64,000 nucleotides of DNA from Streptomyces populi. GTDB lineage: Bacteria; Actinomycetota; Actinomycetes; Streptomycetales; Streptomycetaceae. Made by a program: the position numbers and the translations under genes. The notes below the pieces were generated by a model, which was not told where the DNA came from, did no database searches, and was given only the letters and a program-made list of their open reading frames with translations. Positions 33,840-42,874 of this stretch are shown piece by piece. The stretch's first letter is position 1. Every line of letters begins with the position of its first letter. Where the stretch lies: the NCBI RefSeq assembly GCF_002911015.1, contig NZ_KZ626840.1, forward strand, positions 124,001-188,000, in the 5' to 3' direction.

Positions 33840-34655
33840 ATGACTTCCACAGCCTTGCGGGGTACGACGCTCCACTACGACGACACCGGCTCCTCGGCCG
33901 GGCTGCCCGTCCTGCTGATCCACGGACACCCCTTCAACCGGTCCCTGTGGGCCCCCCAGACCGAGGCGCTCGTCGCGGCCGGGCACCGGGTCATCGCCCC
34001 GGACCTGCGCGGCTACGGCGACAGCGGGGTGGAAGCCGGGACCGTGCACCTCTCCGACTTCGCCGACGACCTCGTCGCGCTCCTGGACCACCTGGACATC
34101 GACCGGGCCGTGGTGGGCGGTGTCTCGATGGGCGGGCAGATCGCCATGGAGATGCAGCGCGGTCACGCCCACCGCGTCCGCGCGCTCGTCCTGTCGGACA
34201 CCTCCGCGCCGGCCGAGACGGACGACGGCAAGGCCTTCCGCAACCGGCTGGCCGACCGTCTCCTGGCGGAAGGGATGGACGGCTACGCGGACGAGGTCAT
34301 CGGCAAGATGCTCGCCGACTACAACGTCACCGCGATGCCCGACGTCGCCGGGCACGTCCTGCGCATGATGCGCGCCACCGATCCCCGCGGTGCCGCGGCG
34401 GCCCTGCGCGGCCGGGCCGAACGTCCCGACTACCGGGACACGCTCGCCGCCGTGCGGTCCCCCGTGCTGATCGTCGTCGGCGCCGACGACGTCTACACGC
34501 CGGTCGGCGACGCCGAGGCCATCCACGAGCTCGTCCCGCACGCGACCCTGACCGTCATCGAGGGCGCCGGCCACCTCCCCGGTGTCGAACAGCCCGGACG
34601 GTTCAACGCCGCGCTCCTCGATTTCCTGTCCACCCGGGTGACCGCCCGCACCTGA
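33840..34655 (+). CDS. alpha/beta hydrolase
   Basis: 271 residues with the complete fold pattern: LLIHGHPFNRSLW (oxyanion), PDLRGYGDSG, GGVSMGGQIAMEM (nucleophile Ser near 97), LIVVGADDVYTP (acid) and EGAGHLPGVEQP (His). It resembles haloperoxidase/esterase-type hydrolases; substrate unknown. ATG 33840 is chosen on the leaderless -10. Confidence 0.88.
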   Translation: MTSTALRGTTLHYDDTGSSAGLPVLLIHGHPFNRSLWAPQTEALVAAGHRVIAPDLRGYGDSGVEAGTVHLSDFADDLVALLDHLDIDRAVVGGVSMGGQIAMEMQRGHAHRVRALVLSDTSAPAETDDGKAFRNRLADRLLAEGMDGYADEVIGKMLADYNVTAMPDVAGHVLRMMRATDPRGAAAALRGRAERPDYRDTLAAVRSPVLIVVGADDVYTPVGDAEAIHELVPHATLTVIEGAGHLPGVEQPGRFNAALLDFLSTRVTART

Positions 34656-34753
34656 GCGCCCGGCCGGTCGTCGCCCGGCTCGCCGGGGCAGGGTGCCGAC
34701 GCGGTCGCCGACTTTGCCGTGCCTTCGCCGCCCCGCGGGGGACACTTCCGCTC

Positions 34754-34963
34754 GTGACATCGACGACAGAGCACCCGAGATGGCGGCTCGCGCTGCGCGG
34801 TGGGGCCTTCTTCCTCCTGGGAGGCGGACTCGGCCTCATCTCGTACGCGGAGGTCCGCCATCACTCGCTCGGGAGCGCCCCCTGGAACGGGCTGCTGTTC
34901 GGGACGGTCGTGGCGGCGGCTTTCAGCGCGGTGTTCCCCCGCCGGCGGGGACGAGGGCGTTAG
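34754..34963 (+). CDS. small membrane protein, hypothetical
   Basis: 69 residues from GTG 34754 with two hydrophobic segments, LRGGAFFLLGGGLGLISYA and NGLLFGTVVAAAFSAVF, and a basic tail RRRGRGR. No family recognised. An imperfect GC-rich hairpin follows at about 34,968-35,001. Confidence 0.5.
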   Translation: MTSTTEHPRWRLALRGGAFFLLGGGLGLISYAEVRHHSLGSAPWNGLLFGTVVAAAFSAVFPRRRGRGR

Positions 34964-35028
34964 GGGGGCGCCGCCCGCCGTCCGATCGGCGGGGCGGGCG
35001 CGATCACCGCCGAGAAACTCGGCCGGTC

Positions 35029-35637
35029 CTACGACGCGGTCTCCATCGGCACCTCGAACCACATGGTCTTGCCCGTGGGCGTGCAGGTGCTGCCCCAGCT
35101 CTCGGCGAGCAGGTCGAGCAGTTCGGTGCCCCGGCCGCCCTCCGCGTCGGCGTCGGCCTCGCGGCGTACGGGGCAGAGCGGTTCCGTGTCCTCGACCTCG
35201 CACTGCAAGCGGTCGCCGCGCAGACACAGGTTGAGCCGCAGGGGGCCGCGCGTATGGCGCAGGGCGTTGGTCACCAGCTCGCTGACCAGGAGCTCCGCGG
35301 TCTCGGCCAGCTCTTCCAGATTCCACTCGTCCAGTTGCGCCGTCACCAGACGCCGAGCCCGGCGGGCCGAGGTCAGCTCCCGCGACAGGGGCCATGAGGC
35401 CTCCCAGGGGGTGACACGGGCGCGGGGCGCGTCGAACGGGCGGATGGGCTCCAGCACGCGCGACCAGAGAGCCCGGTTCCGGGCGAGCCAGGAGGTGGGC
35501 GCGGCCTCCGCGGACGTCTCGTTCTCCTCGCCGCGTCTCATGGCTTCCTCGTGCCCCTGCCCCTCGGACCGGCGGTAGAACCGGGCGAAGCGCCCCCGGC
35601 GAGAGGTCGCCAGGAGGTCGATGGCCCCAGGGGCCAT
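35029..35637 (-). CDS. ATP-binding (HATPase_c, SpoIIAB/RsbW-type) regulatory protein
   Basis: 202 residues. The GHKL fold lies in the C-terminal 135 residues: LLVSELVTNALRHTRG (N box), CEVEDTEPLCP (D box) and GGRGTELLDLLAESWG (G box), ending in VWFEVPM-type strand TMWFEVPMETAS. Streptomyces has many such anti-sigma-factor-like kinases. Phosphorylation of an anti-sigma antagonist is the usual role, but none is encoded nearby. The N-terminal 65 residues are a basic extension. ATG 35637 follows AAGGGA. Confidence 0.85.
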   Translation of the reverse strand: MAPGAIDLLATSRRGRFARFYRRSEGQGHEEAMRRGEENETSAEAAPTSWLARNRALWSRVLEPIRPFDAPRARVTPWEASWPLSRELTSARRARRLVTAQLDEWNLEELAETAELLVSELVTNALRHTRGPLRLNLCLRGDRLQCEVEDTEPLCPVRREADADAEGGRGTELLDLLAESWGSTCTPTGKTMWFEVPMETAS

Positions 35638-35765
35638 GGGAATCAGTCCCTTCTGCGCTGAAGGCAACCACACCGCTGAGCGGCACGGACCCGTCGGCGA
35701 CGACCGGTCCGGACATTGTCAGGTCACGCGTTCACGTAACGCCCGTCACGATAACAAATATGCAT

Positions 35766-35779
35766 GTAGCGATCGCTAC
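35766..35779. promoter_or_regulatory. perfect 14-bp palindrome GTAGCGATCGCTAC, probable TetR operator
   Basis: It lies in an AT-rich 240-bp gap between the anti-sigma-like ATPase gene and the divergent TetR gene, about 100 bp upstream of the TetR ATG. Confidence 0.45.
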
Positions 35780-35877
35780 GGTAAAAATCCTTTCCAAGAG
35801 TACATACCGGCACATATGGAATGTGTCTGGAGTCACACGGCCGCGCAGCGGCCACGTCGCAGTCGCCGGGAGTTCCC

Positions 35878-36474
35878 ATGGCACGACCGTCCGACCAGGC
35901 CAAACGACGTGATCTGACCGACCGGGTCCGCGCGTACCTGGTGCGCAACGGCCTCGCCGGACTGTCCCTGCGCCCGCTCGCCCGAGCCCTCGGCACGAGC
36001 GACCGCATGCTCCTGTACTACTTCGGGACCAAGGAAGGCATGGTCGCCGAGGCGCTCGCCCTGGACGAGAGGCGACCGCTCGTGCAGGCCCGGGCCGTGT
36101 TCGACTCCGCCGAGTCCCCGCGGGACCCGGCGGGGATCCGCCGTTTCATGGAGGAGACCTGGCAGCGGTTCGGCGCCCCCGACCTCCGCCCGGCCCTCCC
36201 CCTCTACATGGAGATCATGGCCGCCGGCCTGATCGACCCCGACCGGTACGGGCCCGTCCTGCGTGATGTGCTGGCCGAGTGGACGGACCTGCTCGCCTCC
36301 GCCTTCCGGGGCCTCGGCATGCGGGAGGCCCCGGCCCGGACGGAGGCGGCCCTGCTGGTCGACGCGACCTTCGGCCTGCTCGTCGCCTCGCTGGCCGAGG
36401 GCGGCCGGGAACAGGCCGACGCAGCCTTCCACGCCCTGCTCGACCGCCTCGAACCCGGCTGGCACGTCACCTGA
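35878..36474 (+). CDS. TetR-family transcriptional regulator
   Basis: 198 residues. HTH in the N-terminal 50 residues: DLTDRVRAYLVRNGLAGLSL, RPLARALGTSDRMLLYYFGTKEGMVAEAL. The C-terminal ligand domain is generic. ATG 35878 gives the standard short arm before helix 1. The target is probably itself or the divergent ATPase gene; ligand unknown. Confidence 0.88.
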   Translation: MARPSDQAKRRDLTDRVRAYLVRNGLAGLSLRPLARALGTSDRMLLYYFGTKEGMVAEALALDERRPLVQARAVFDSAESPRDPAGIRRFMEETWQRFGAPDLRPALPLYMEIMAAGLIDPDRYGPVLRDVLAEWTDLLASAFRGLGMREAPARTEAALLVDATFGLLVASLAEGGREQADAAFHALLDRLEPGWHVT

Positions 36475-36561
36475 GGGGTTTCCGCACCCGAGGTGCGTCC
36501 GGCGGTACGGCCACCACCGGTGGGACTCCCGCCCGGAAGGACCGGAAGGACGCGTCCGGCG

Positions 36562-38229
36562 TCACAGCTTCGCCCCGAAGTCCTGCGTCCACCACGGGCC
36601 GCCCGACCCCTTGTGCACGCCCACCCCGATGTTCTTGAACGAACAGTTGAGGATGTTCGCGCGGTGCCCCGGGCTGTTCATCCAGGAGTCCATCACCGCC
36701 GCGGGGGTCTGCTGGCCCATGGCTATGTTCTCGCCGTACGTGGACCAGCGGTAACCCGCGGCGGTGATGCGCTCGCCGGGGTCGGCGCCGTCGGGGTTGG
36801 TGTGCTCGAAGAAGTCCCGGGCGGCCATGTCGGCGGAGTGGGCCTGAGCCGCGTCCTCCAACTGCGGGTCCTCCGTGACGGGGCCGCAGCCGGCGGCCGC
36901 CCGCTCCTTGTTCACCAGCGCGACCACCTGCGCCACCGTGGTCGTGGGCGCCGACTGCGGCTGCGCCAGACCGGACGCCCGACGGGTCGGCGCGGCCGAG
37001 GACGCTGCGGCCGACCTGCTCGGCTCGGCGGGGCGAGGTGTCTTGGAGGCCTTGGCCTTGGCCTTCGCCTTCTTCGACGCGGACGGCGAGGGCGACGGAG
37101 AGGCCGACGCCGTGGCGGTGGCCTTCGCCGAAGCGGTGCCGGAGGCGTCGGATGCCGAGAGGTCCGCGACGGGGGCACCCGCCGTCCGCGAGGGAGACGC
37201 CTCGTCGGTTCCCGATCCGGGCCCGAGGTCGAAGTACCAGAAGCCGCCGCCCGCCACGCAGATCGCCACGAGGGCTCCGCCCAGGGCCCGGCGCCGGACA
37301 CGTCGGCGCCGGCGCGCCTCACCGCGTGCGGCCGTCCTCCCGCCGGACGCCCGGTGCCCGGCCCCCGCCGGGCCCGCTTCCCCGCGCCCCGCGGCGGCCC
37401 CGGTCCCCGATGCCGAACCCGTGGCGGCCATCCCGTCCGAAGCGCTCCGCAGCGCTGCGGTCAGCCCCGGTGACACGGCGACCAGCGCCAGTCCGGCCAG
37501 CAGTCCCTCCACGGGCATCAGTCCGCTCCACAGGCCGGAGCAGCGGACGCAGTCGCGGGCGTGCCGGGCGATCCGCTTGCGCCACAGCGCCGAGGGCCGG
37601 CCGTCCCAGGAGGCGAGGACGCCCCGCAGTTCCTCGCAGGCCGGGCGCGCGGCGAGGGCCCGTACGACCCCCCGGGCCGTCTCCAGCTGTGCCTTCATCC
37701 GCTGCACCCGGACCGCGGTGTGCTGCGGCGACAGCTCCAGCGCCTCGGCCATCTCGGTCCGGGTCACTTCACCCGCGCACTCCAGCCACCACAGGGAGAG
37801 CACGCCCCGGTCGTCGGGTTCGAGCCAGCGGGTCGCCAGCGCGGTCTCCCGCCGCTGGCCGGAAAGCTGGAGCCGCACCATGGTGAGGTCCACGAAGTCG
37901 GCGCCGGGGTCCGCGAGGTCCTCCGCCTCCTCCACTCCGCCGGGAGCGTCCTGCCGGTCCCGCCAGTGCGCCCGGACCTGGTTCATGGCGATCGCCACGA
38001 GCCAGGAGCGGAAGCTCTCCGGGGTACGCAGGCCGTCCAGCCCGTCCAGGGCGCGGAGCATGGTGTTCTGCACGACGTCGTCGACGTCGACGGAGCCGTT
38101 CAGCGCGCGCCCGACGATGTTGTAGACCAAGGGGAGATAGGCGCCGACCAGGGCGTCCTGGGCCGCCGGGTCCCCCGATCGGGCGGCGGTCACCAGTTCC
38201 GCCGGCTCCACCCCGTGCTGTCTCCTCAT
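36562..38229 (-). CDS. ECF-type sigma factor fused through a zinc-finger/TM segment to an extracellular CAP (SCP) domain
   Basis: 555 residues. Sigma region 2 about 20-100 (LPLVYNIVGRALNGSVDVDDVVQNTMLRAL) and region 4 about 135-190 (TRTEMAEALELSPQHTAVRVQRMK). Zinc-finger-like HARDCVRCSGL follows near 240, a single TM near 345 (ALGGALVAICVAGGGFWYF), then a Ser/Thr/Ala/Lys-rich linker and the C-terminal CAP domain (about 435-555; VVALVNKERAAAGC, HSADMAARDFFEHTNPDG, YGENIAMG, SPGHRANILNCSFKNIGVG). This puts a cytoplasmic sigma factor and an outside CAP domain on one polypeptide. ATG 38229 follows GGAAG by 5 nt. Confidence 0.85.
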   Translation of the reverse strand: MRRQHGVEPAELVTAARSGDPAAQDALVGAYLPLVYNIVGRALNGSVDVDDVVQNTMLRALDGLDGLRTPESFRSWLVAIAMNQVRAHWRDRQDAPGGVEEAEDLADPGADFVDLTMVRLQLSGQRRETALATRWLEPDDRGVLSLWWLECAGEVTRTEMAEALELSPQHTAVRVQRMKAQLETARGVVRALAARPACEELRGVLASWDGRPSALWRKRIARHARDCVRCSGLWSGLMPVEGLLAGLALVAVSPGLTAALRSASDGMAATGSASGTGAAAGRGEAGPAGAGHRASGGRTAARGEARRRRRVRRRALGGALVAICVAGGGFWYFDLGPGSGTDEASPSRTAGAPVADLSASDASGTASAKATATASASPSPSPSASKKAKAKAKASKTPRPAEPSRSAAASSAAPTRRASGLAQPQSAPTTTVAQVVALVNKERAAAGCGPVTEDPQLEDAAQAHSADMAARDFFEHTNPDGADPGERITAAGYRWSTYGENIAMGQQTPAAVMDSWMNSPGHRANILNCSFKNIGVGVHKGSGGPWWTQDFGAKL

Positions 38230-38566
38230 GAAAACTTCCCTGTCCTCGACTCCGAACGATGCTGCCGTTGCATGGGAGACCGCCCGCGGAACCTCGAATA
38301 ACAGTTCTTCGGAGACTCGTTCGCAGATGCTTCTCACACCGGTGCGCGATTGGCAAGGAAGAAGGTCACACCGGCGGCGGTCCGACGGGCGGCAGGGTCC
38401 GCCGCGCGGCCGACGGCGACCGCAGGACCGGGCCCGGTCACCGGCCCGGCCGGGCGCCCGTGGGCCCGCTGGTAAAGTGGGGAGCACGCTTCGAAGTCGC
38501 CGGGGCCCGTGCCGAGTGGTACGGGCCCCGGGGCGTTTCCGGGCGTCAGACCGAGGAAGGTTCCCC
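38230..38566. other. leader/intergenic region of the helicase gene
   Basis: 337 bp between the divergent sigma-CAP and helicase genes. No coding frame was recognised. It contains the hairpin listed at 38500-38531 and GAGGAAGG as the helicase ribosome-binding site. Confidence 0.45.
38500..38531 (+). promoter_or_regulatory. strong leader hairpin 35 nt upstream of the DEAD-box gene
   Basis: CCGGGGCCCGT / ACGGGCCCCGG, 11-bp all-match stem with a 10-nt loop, just upstream of the ribosome-binding site. Possible attenuator or temperature/helicase-responsive RNA element. Confidence 0.5.
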
Positions 38567-39982
38567 ATGAACGCGAAGCCGCCGGCCCCTGGCCCCTCCG
38601 ACGTCGGCGGGCACCAGCCGGCGCCGCGGGGTGACGTCACGGCACCGCCGTCCCGCTCCACCACCGGCCTGCCCCCCGCCGCGTCGTTCGACGCCCTCGG
38701 CCTGCCCCCGGAGCTGCTGGACAGGATGACCGGGCTCGGGGTGACGGAGCCCTTCCCGATCCAGGCGGCGACCCTGCCCGACGCGCTGGCCGGACACGAC
38801 GTCCTCGGCCGGGCGCGGACCGGCTCCGGGAAGACGCTGGCCTTCGGACTGGCCCTGCTCGCCCGGACCTCGGGCCGCCGGGCGGAGGCGAAGCGGCCCC
38901 TCGCGCTGGTCCTGGTGCCGACCCGGGAGCTCGCGCAGCAGGTGGGCGACGCGCTGGAGCCGTACGCGCAGACCCTGAACGTACGGCTCGGGACGGTGGT
39001 GGGCGGCCTGTCGATCAACCGGCAGCAGGCCCTCCTGCGGACCGGCGTCGAGGTGCTCATCGCGACGCCGGGACGGCTGACCGACCTGGTGTCACGCCGG
39101 GACTGCTTCCTGGACCAGGTGCGGATCACGGTGCTGGACGAGGCGGACCAGATGTGCGACCTGGGTTTCCTGCCCCAGGTCTCGGACCTCATGGACCAGG
39201 TGCGCCCCGACGGACAGCGGCTGCTGTTCTCGGCCACGCTCGACCGGGGCGTCGACCAGCTCGTACGGGACCACCTGCACGACCCGGTGCTCGCCTCGGT
39301 CGACCGGGTGGCCGGCTCGGTCACCACGATGGAACACCACGTGCTGAACATCCACGGCGCCGACAAGTACGCGACGGCGACCGAGATCGCCGCCCGGGAC
39401 GGCCGGGTGCTGATGTTCCTGGACACCAAGGCGGGTGTGGACCAGTTCACCCGTCATCTGCGGGCCAGCGGCATCCGCGCCTCCGCCCTGCACAGCGGGA
39501 AGTCGCAGCCGCAGCGCACGCACACGCTCGCCCAGTTCAAGAACGGTGAGGTCACCGTGCTGGTGGCCACCAACGTCGCGGCCCGGGGCATTCACGTCGA
39601 CGCGCTCGACCTCGTCGTCAACGTGGACCCGCCCGCCGACGCCAAGGACTATCTGCACCGCGGCGGGCGCACCGCGCGCGCCGGGGAGTCCGGGAAGGTG
39701 GTCACCCTCGTCACCCCGGGTCAGCGGCGTGACGTGAACCGCCTGATGTCCGACGCCGGCATCCGCCCGACCGTCACGCAGGTGCGCTCGGGCGAGGCGG
39801 CGCTGACCGCCGTCACCGGGGCCAGGCGTCCGCCGACACCGCCGAAGTCGAGCACCGGCAACGCGCCCTTCCGCGGCATGGGCACGCGTCCCGGACGCCC
39901 CGCGAAGGAGTCGCGCAAGGCCGCGGACGCCCGCAAGGCGGCGGAGGCCCGTGCGGCGGCCCGGGTACGCAGGGGGCGCTGA
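38567..39982 (+). CDS. DEAD-box ATP-dependent RNA helicase
   Basis: 471 residues with all core motifs: F-x-x-L/Q motif (FPIQAATLPDAL), ARTGSGKTLAF (I), PTRELAQQ (Ia), TPGRL (Ib), VLDEADQM (II), LLFSATL (III), VATNVAARGIHV (V) and HRGGRTARAG (VI). The basic Ala/Arg/Lys-rich tail (last ~60 residues) probably binds RNA. It unwinds structured RNA, often in cold adaptation or ribosome assembly. A strong hairpin in its leader suggests RNA-level control. Confidence 0.93.
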   Translation: MNAKPPAPGPSDVGGHQPAPRGDVTAPPSRSTTGLPPAASFDALGLPPELLDRMTGLGVTEPFPIQAATLPDALAGHDVLGRARTGSGKTLAFGLALLARTSGRRAEAKRPLALVLVPTRELAQQVGDALEPYAQTLNVRLGTVVGGLSINRQQALLRTGVEVLIATPGRLTDLVSRRDCFLDQVRITVLDEADQMCDLGFLPQVSDLMDQVRPDGQRLLFSATLDRGVDQLVRDHLHDPVLASVDRVAGSVTTMEHHVLNIHGADKYATATEIAARDGRVLMFLDTKAGVDQFTRHLRASGIRASALHSGKSQPQRTHTLAQFKNGEVTVLVATNVAARGIHVDALDLVVNVDPPADAKDYLHRGGRTARAGESGKVVTLVTPGQRRDVNRLMSDAGIRPTVTQVRSGEAALTAVTGARRPPTPPKSSTGNAPFRGMGTRPGRPAKESRKAADARKAAEARAAARVRRGR

Positions 39983-40091
39983 CGACGCCCGGATCGGCCG
40001 CTGTGTCCTGAGGCGGACGGTGACACGCCACCCGGCCGCCACCGGCACGCACCGCGCCGATCATTCGGCATGATCCGCGCGCCCGGCGCTG

Positions 40092-41228
40092 TCACCGGGG
40101 CGGACGGGAATCGTCAGCCGGGTTCCACGGCGTGCCGGGCAGCCGGACCGTGACGAGGAGACCGCCGGCGGGACGGGCGGCGAGGTCGAGCGTCCCGCCG
40201 TGGGCGCGTACGACACCCGCCACGATGGCCAGGCCGAGGCCGACACCGGCGTGTTCGTCGGTGTGCACGCGTTCCGTTCCCCGCTGGAACGGTTCGGTGA
40301 GGGTCGACACCAGTTCCGGTGAGAGCCGGCTGCCCGTGTTCTCGACCCGCAGCACGCTCGTGTCGCCGTCCCGCCCGGTGTGGACAGTCACGGTGCCGCC
40401 CTCGGGGAGGTTGTGGACGACGGCGTTCTGGACGAGGTTCGTCACCATCCGCAGCAGGAGTTCCGCGGAGCCGCTGGTCCGGGCCGCCTCGCCGGTGACG
40501 TCGAGCGCGATCCGACGCTGTTCGGCGAAGGGGAGGAGCGCTTCCGCGGCTTCCTCGGCGACGAGCGAGAGGTCGACGCTCTCGCGGGGGAAGTCTCCGC
40601 GGTCGCTGCGACTGAGCAGCAGCAGGGCCTCGGTCAGGTCGATCGCCCGCGCGTTGACGGTGTGCAGTCGCTCGATCAGTTCGTCGCGGTCCCCCGTGGG
40701 GTCCTTGCGGGCGACGTCGAGGAGCGTCCGCGAGATCGCCAGCGGGGTGCGCAGTTCGTGCGAGGCGTTCGCGGCGAACCGCCGCTGCTCGGCGACGTGG
40801 GACTCGAGTCGTTCGAGCATCGAGTCGATGGCGTCGGAGAGTTCGCGGAACTCGTCCTGGCGGCCCCTCATCCGGATGCGGTGGGACAGCGATCCCTTCC
40901 CGGCCGTCCGTACCGCGTCCGTGATCCGGGTGAGGGGCGAGAGCATGCGGCCCGCGAGGATCCATCCCCCGAGGAGGCCGAACACCAGGAGGAAGGCCAG
41001 CGCGACGGCCGCGGCGGGGGCGAAGCCGCGCAGCAGGTCGGAGCGGTTGGGCCCCATGATGATCACAGCGCCGTACGTCTTCTGGATGAGCCTGGGGTCC
41101 TCGGTCGGCAGCCAGCGCAGCACGAACACCCACATCACGGCCAGCAGGAGGGTGCCGGCGACGAAGAGGAAGCCGGCGTAGCTGAGGGTGAGTTTCAGCC
41201 GGGCACTGCGCACCGGGCGCCTATTCAT
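40092..41228 (-). CDS. two-component sensor histidine kinase
   Basis: 378 residues. Two TM helices (about 10-35 and 75-100) flank a short extracytoplasmic loop. A HAMP domain follows (ILAGRMLSPLTRITDAVRTAGKG), then the phosphoacceptor ANASHELRTPLAI (His near 165). HATPase motifs are LVQNAVVHN (N box) and HAGVGLGLAIVAG (G box). Its ATG overlaps the TAG of the response-regulator gene, so they are coupled. The short sensor loop gives no ligand. Confidence 0.92.
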   Translation of the reverse strand: MNRRPVRSARLKLTLSYAGFLFVAGTLLLAVMWVFVLRWLPTEDPRLIQKTYGAVIIMGPNRSDLLRGFAPAAAVALAFLLVFGLLGGWILAGRMLSPLTRITDAVRTAGKGSLSHRIRMRGRQDEFRELSDAIDSMLERLESHVAEQRRFAANASHELRTPLAISRTLLDVARKDPTGDRDELIERLHTVNARAIDLTEALLLLSRSDRGDFPRESVDLSLVAEEAAEALLPFAEQRRIALDVTGEAARTSGSAELLLRMVTNLVQNAVVHNLPEGGTVTVHTGRDGDTSVLRVENTGSRLSPELVSTLTEPFQRGTERVHTDEHAGVGLGLAIVAGVVRAHGGTLDLAARPAGGLLVTVRLPGTPWNPADDSRPPR

Positions 41229-41916
41229 GGGTGCCGTCGAGGTGGGAGGTGTCCGGGCCCGCGTCGATCCGGTACCCGACGCCGGGCACCGTGGCGATGA
41301 TCCAGGGCTCGCCGAGCCGTTTGCGCAGGGCGGAGACCGTGATGCGGACGGCGTTGGTGAAGGGGTTGGCGTTCTCGTCCCAGGCCCGCTGGAGCAGTTC
41401 CTCGGCGCTGATGACACCGCCGTCGGCGGCGACGAGCACTTCGAGTACGGCGAACTGCTTCCGGGTGAGGGCGACGTGCCGTCCGTCGCGGAAGACCTCC
41501 CGACGGAAGGCGTCCAGACGCAGGCCCGCGATCTCGCGGACCGGCGGCCGGGCGTACGCGCGCCTGCGGTCGAGCGCCCTCAGCCGCATGACGAGCTCCC
41601 GCAGCTCGAACGGCTTGGTGAGGTAGTCGTCGGCGCCGAGTTCGAACCCGGAGGCCTTGTCCTCGATCCGGTCGGCGGCGGTGAGCATGAGGATCGGGAT
41701 GCCGCTGCCGGAGGCGACGATGCGCCGGGCGACCTCGTCGCCGGAGGGGCCGGGGATGTCCCGGTCGAGGACCGCGAGGTCGTAGGAGTTGACGCCGAGC
41801 AGTTCCAGGGCGGAGTCCCCGTCGCCCGCGATGTCGGCGGCGATCGCCTCCAGCCGCAGACCGTCACGGACGGCCTCGGCCAGATAGGGCTCGTCCTCCA
41901 CGATCAGTACACGCAT
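41221..41916 (-). CDS. OmpR/PhoB-type response regulator
   Basis: 231 residues. Receiver domain: VEDEPYLAE (acidic pair), VLDRDIPGPSG (phospho-Asp near 51), LTAAD and GADDYLTKPF (Lys). The C-terminal winged helix includes LTRKQFAVLEVL, NAVRITVSALRKRL and ATVPGVGYRI. Partner of the coupled kinase at 40092. Regulon unknown. Confidence 0.93.
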   Translation of the reverse strand: MRVLIVEDEPYLAEAVRDGLRLEAIAADIAGDGDSALELLGVNSYDLAVLDRDIPGPSGDEVARRIVASGSGIPILMLTAADRIEDKASGFELGADDYLTKPFELRELVMRLRALDRRRAYARPPVREIAGLRLDAFRREVFRDGRHVALTRKQFAVLEVLVAADGGVISAEELLQRAWDENANPFTNAVRITVSALRKRLGEPWIIATVPGVGYRIDAGPDTSHLDGTHE

Positions 41917-41983
41917 GCCGAAAGCCTAAGCAGCGCACCGTATCGTCGGCGTATCGCGACCGCGTCGCGCCCGGGGCGCACGC

Positions 41984-42691
41984 TCAGCCCACCGGTGCCG
42001 GCACGGGACCGGGCCGGTCCGACGGGGTCTCCGCCCCGGTGCTCCACCAATGGCGCGACGCCAGCCCCGCGAGCAACGCACCCGTCGCGTTGACCAGGAC
42101 GTCGTCCACGGAGGACACCCGGTCCAGCCACAGCACGTACTGCGCGACCTCGACCAGGACCGAGCAGCCCGCCCCCAGCGCCAGGACCCGTGGCACGGAC
42201 GCCAGGGACGCGAACCGCATGGGGGCGAAGAACCCCAGTGCCGCGAAGACCAGCAGGTTGCCGATGATCCCGCCCGTCCCCATGGTGACCAGGTCACGCA
42301 GCGGTACCAGGCTGACCCGGCGGGGAGCGACGCCGGGCGCGAGGCCCGGCATCATGGTCAGCCACAGGAACGGCACCGTCCCGTGGACCATGCCCACCTC
42401 GGCCAGCGACCACCGCCACGCCCGGGCCGAGTCGGCGCCGGCGGCACGCCGCCAGGACGCGAGGGCCCACGCCACCAGCACGGCGAGCGGCACCGCGACG
42501 AGCGTCATGAGCATCACGCCGTTGAAGGTGTCGTAGCAGCCGTGCCACCGCCCGGCCATGCATCTGGGGGCGGACATCATGAGCATCCGCCGGGTGCTGA
42601 ACAGGACACCGGCCACTCCGAGGACCGCCAGGCTCAGGAGTACGGCCCTGACGACGCGACGGGGTGTTGACGAGGATGCGTTGTGGCTCAT
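41984..42691 (-). CDS. VanZ-family membrane protein
   Basis: 235 residues with about five TM helices. The VanZ-like part is in the C-terminal half: NLLVFAALGFFAPMRF, LALGAGCSVLVEVAQYVLWLDRVSSVDDVLVNATGALLAG, the E.AQ...G.R..D..D...N..G pattern. The founding member affects teicoplanin resistance, but most homologues are of unknown function. It lies 67 bp upstream of (before) the response-regulator gene on the same strand. Confidence 0.85.
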   Translation of the reverse strand: MSHNASSSTPRRVVRAVLLSLAVLGVAGVLFSTRRMLMMSAPRCMAGRWHGCYDTFNGVMLMTLVAVPLAVLVAWALASWRRAAGADSARAWRWSLAEVGMVHGTVPFLWLTMMPGLAPGVAPRRVSLVPLRDLVTMGTGGIIGNLLVFAALGFFAPMRFASLASVPRVLALGAGCSVLVEVAQYVLWLDRVSSVDDVLVNATGALLAGLASRHWWSTGAETPSDRPGPVPAPVG

Positions 42692-42874
42692 GCTCCCCAG
42701 TGAAGGGAAGGAGCAGTTGCGGTGGCGTATGCGGTTTTCGATACGCCCGCGATATGCGGAGTCCCCGCGTACGTCGTCCACGGAGTCCCGGCACCGGGGA
42801 ACCGGTGCGAGCCGGTGCGAGCCGGTCCCGGAAATTCGGTGGGCCGGCCCGGCCGGTCCTGTCACGCTCGTCGC

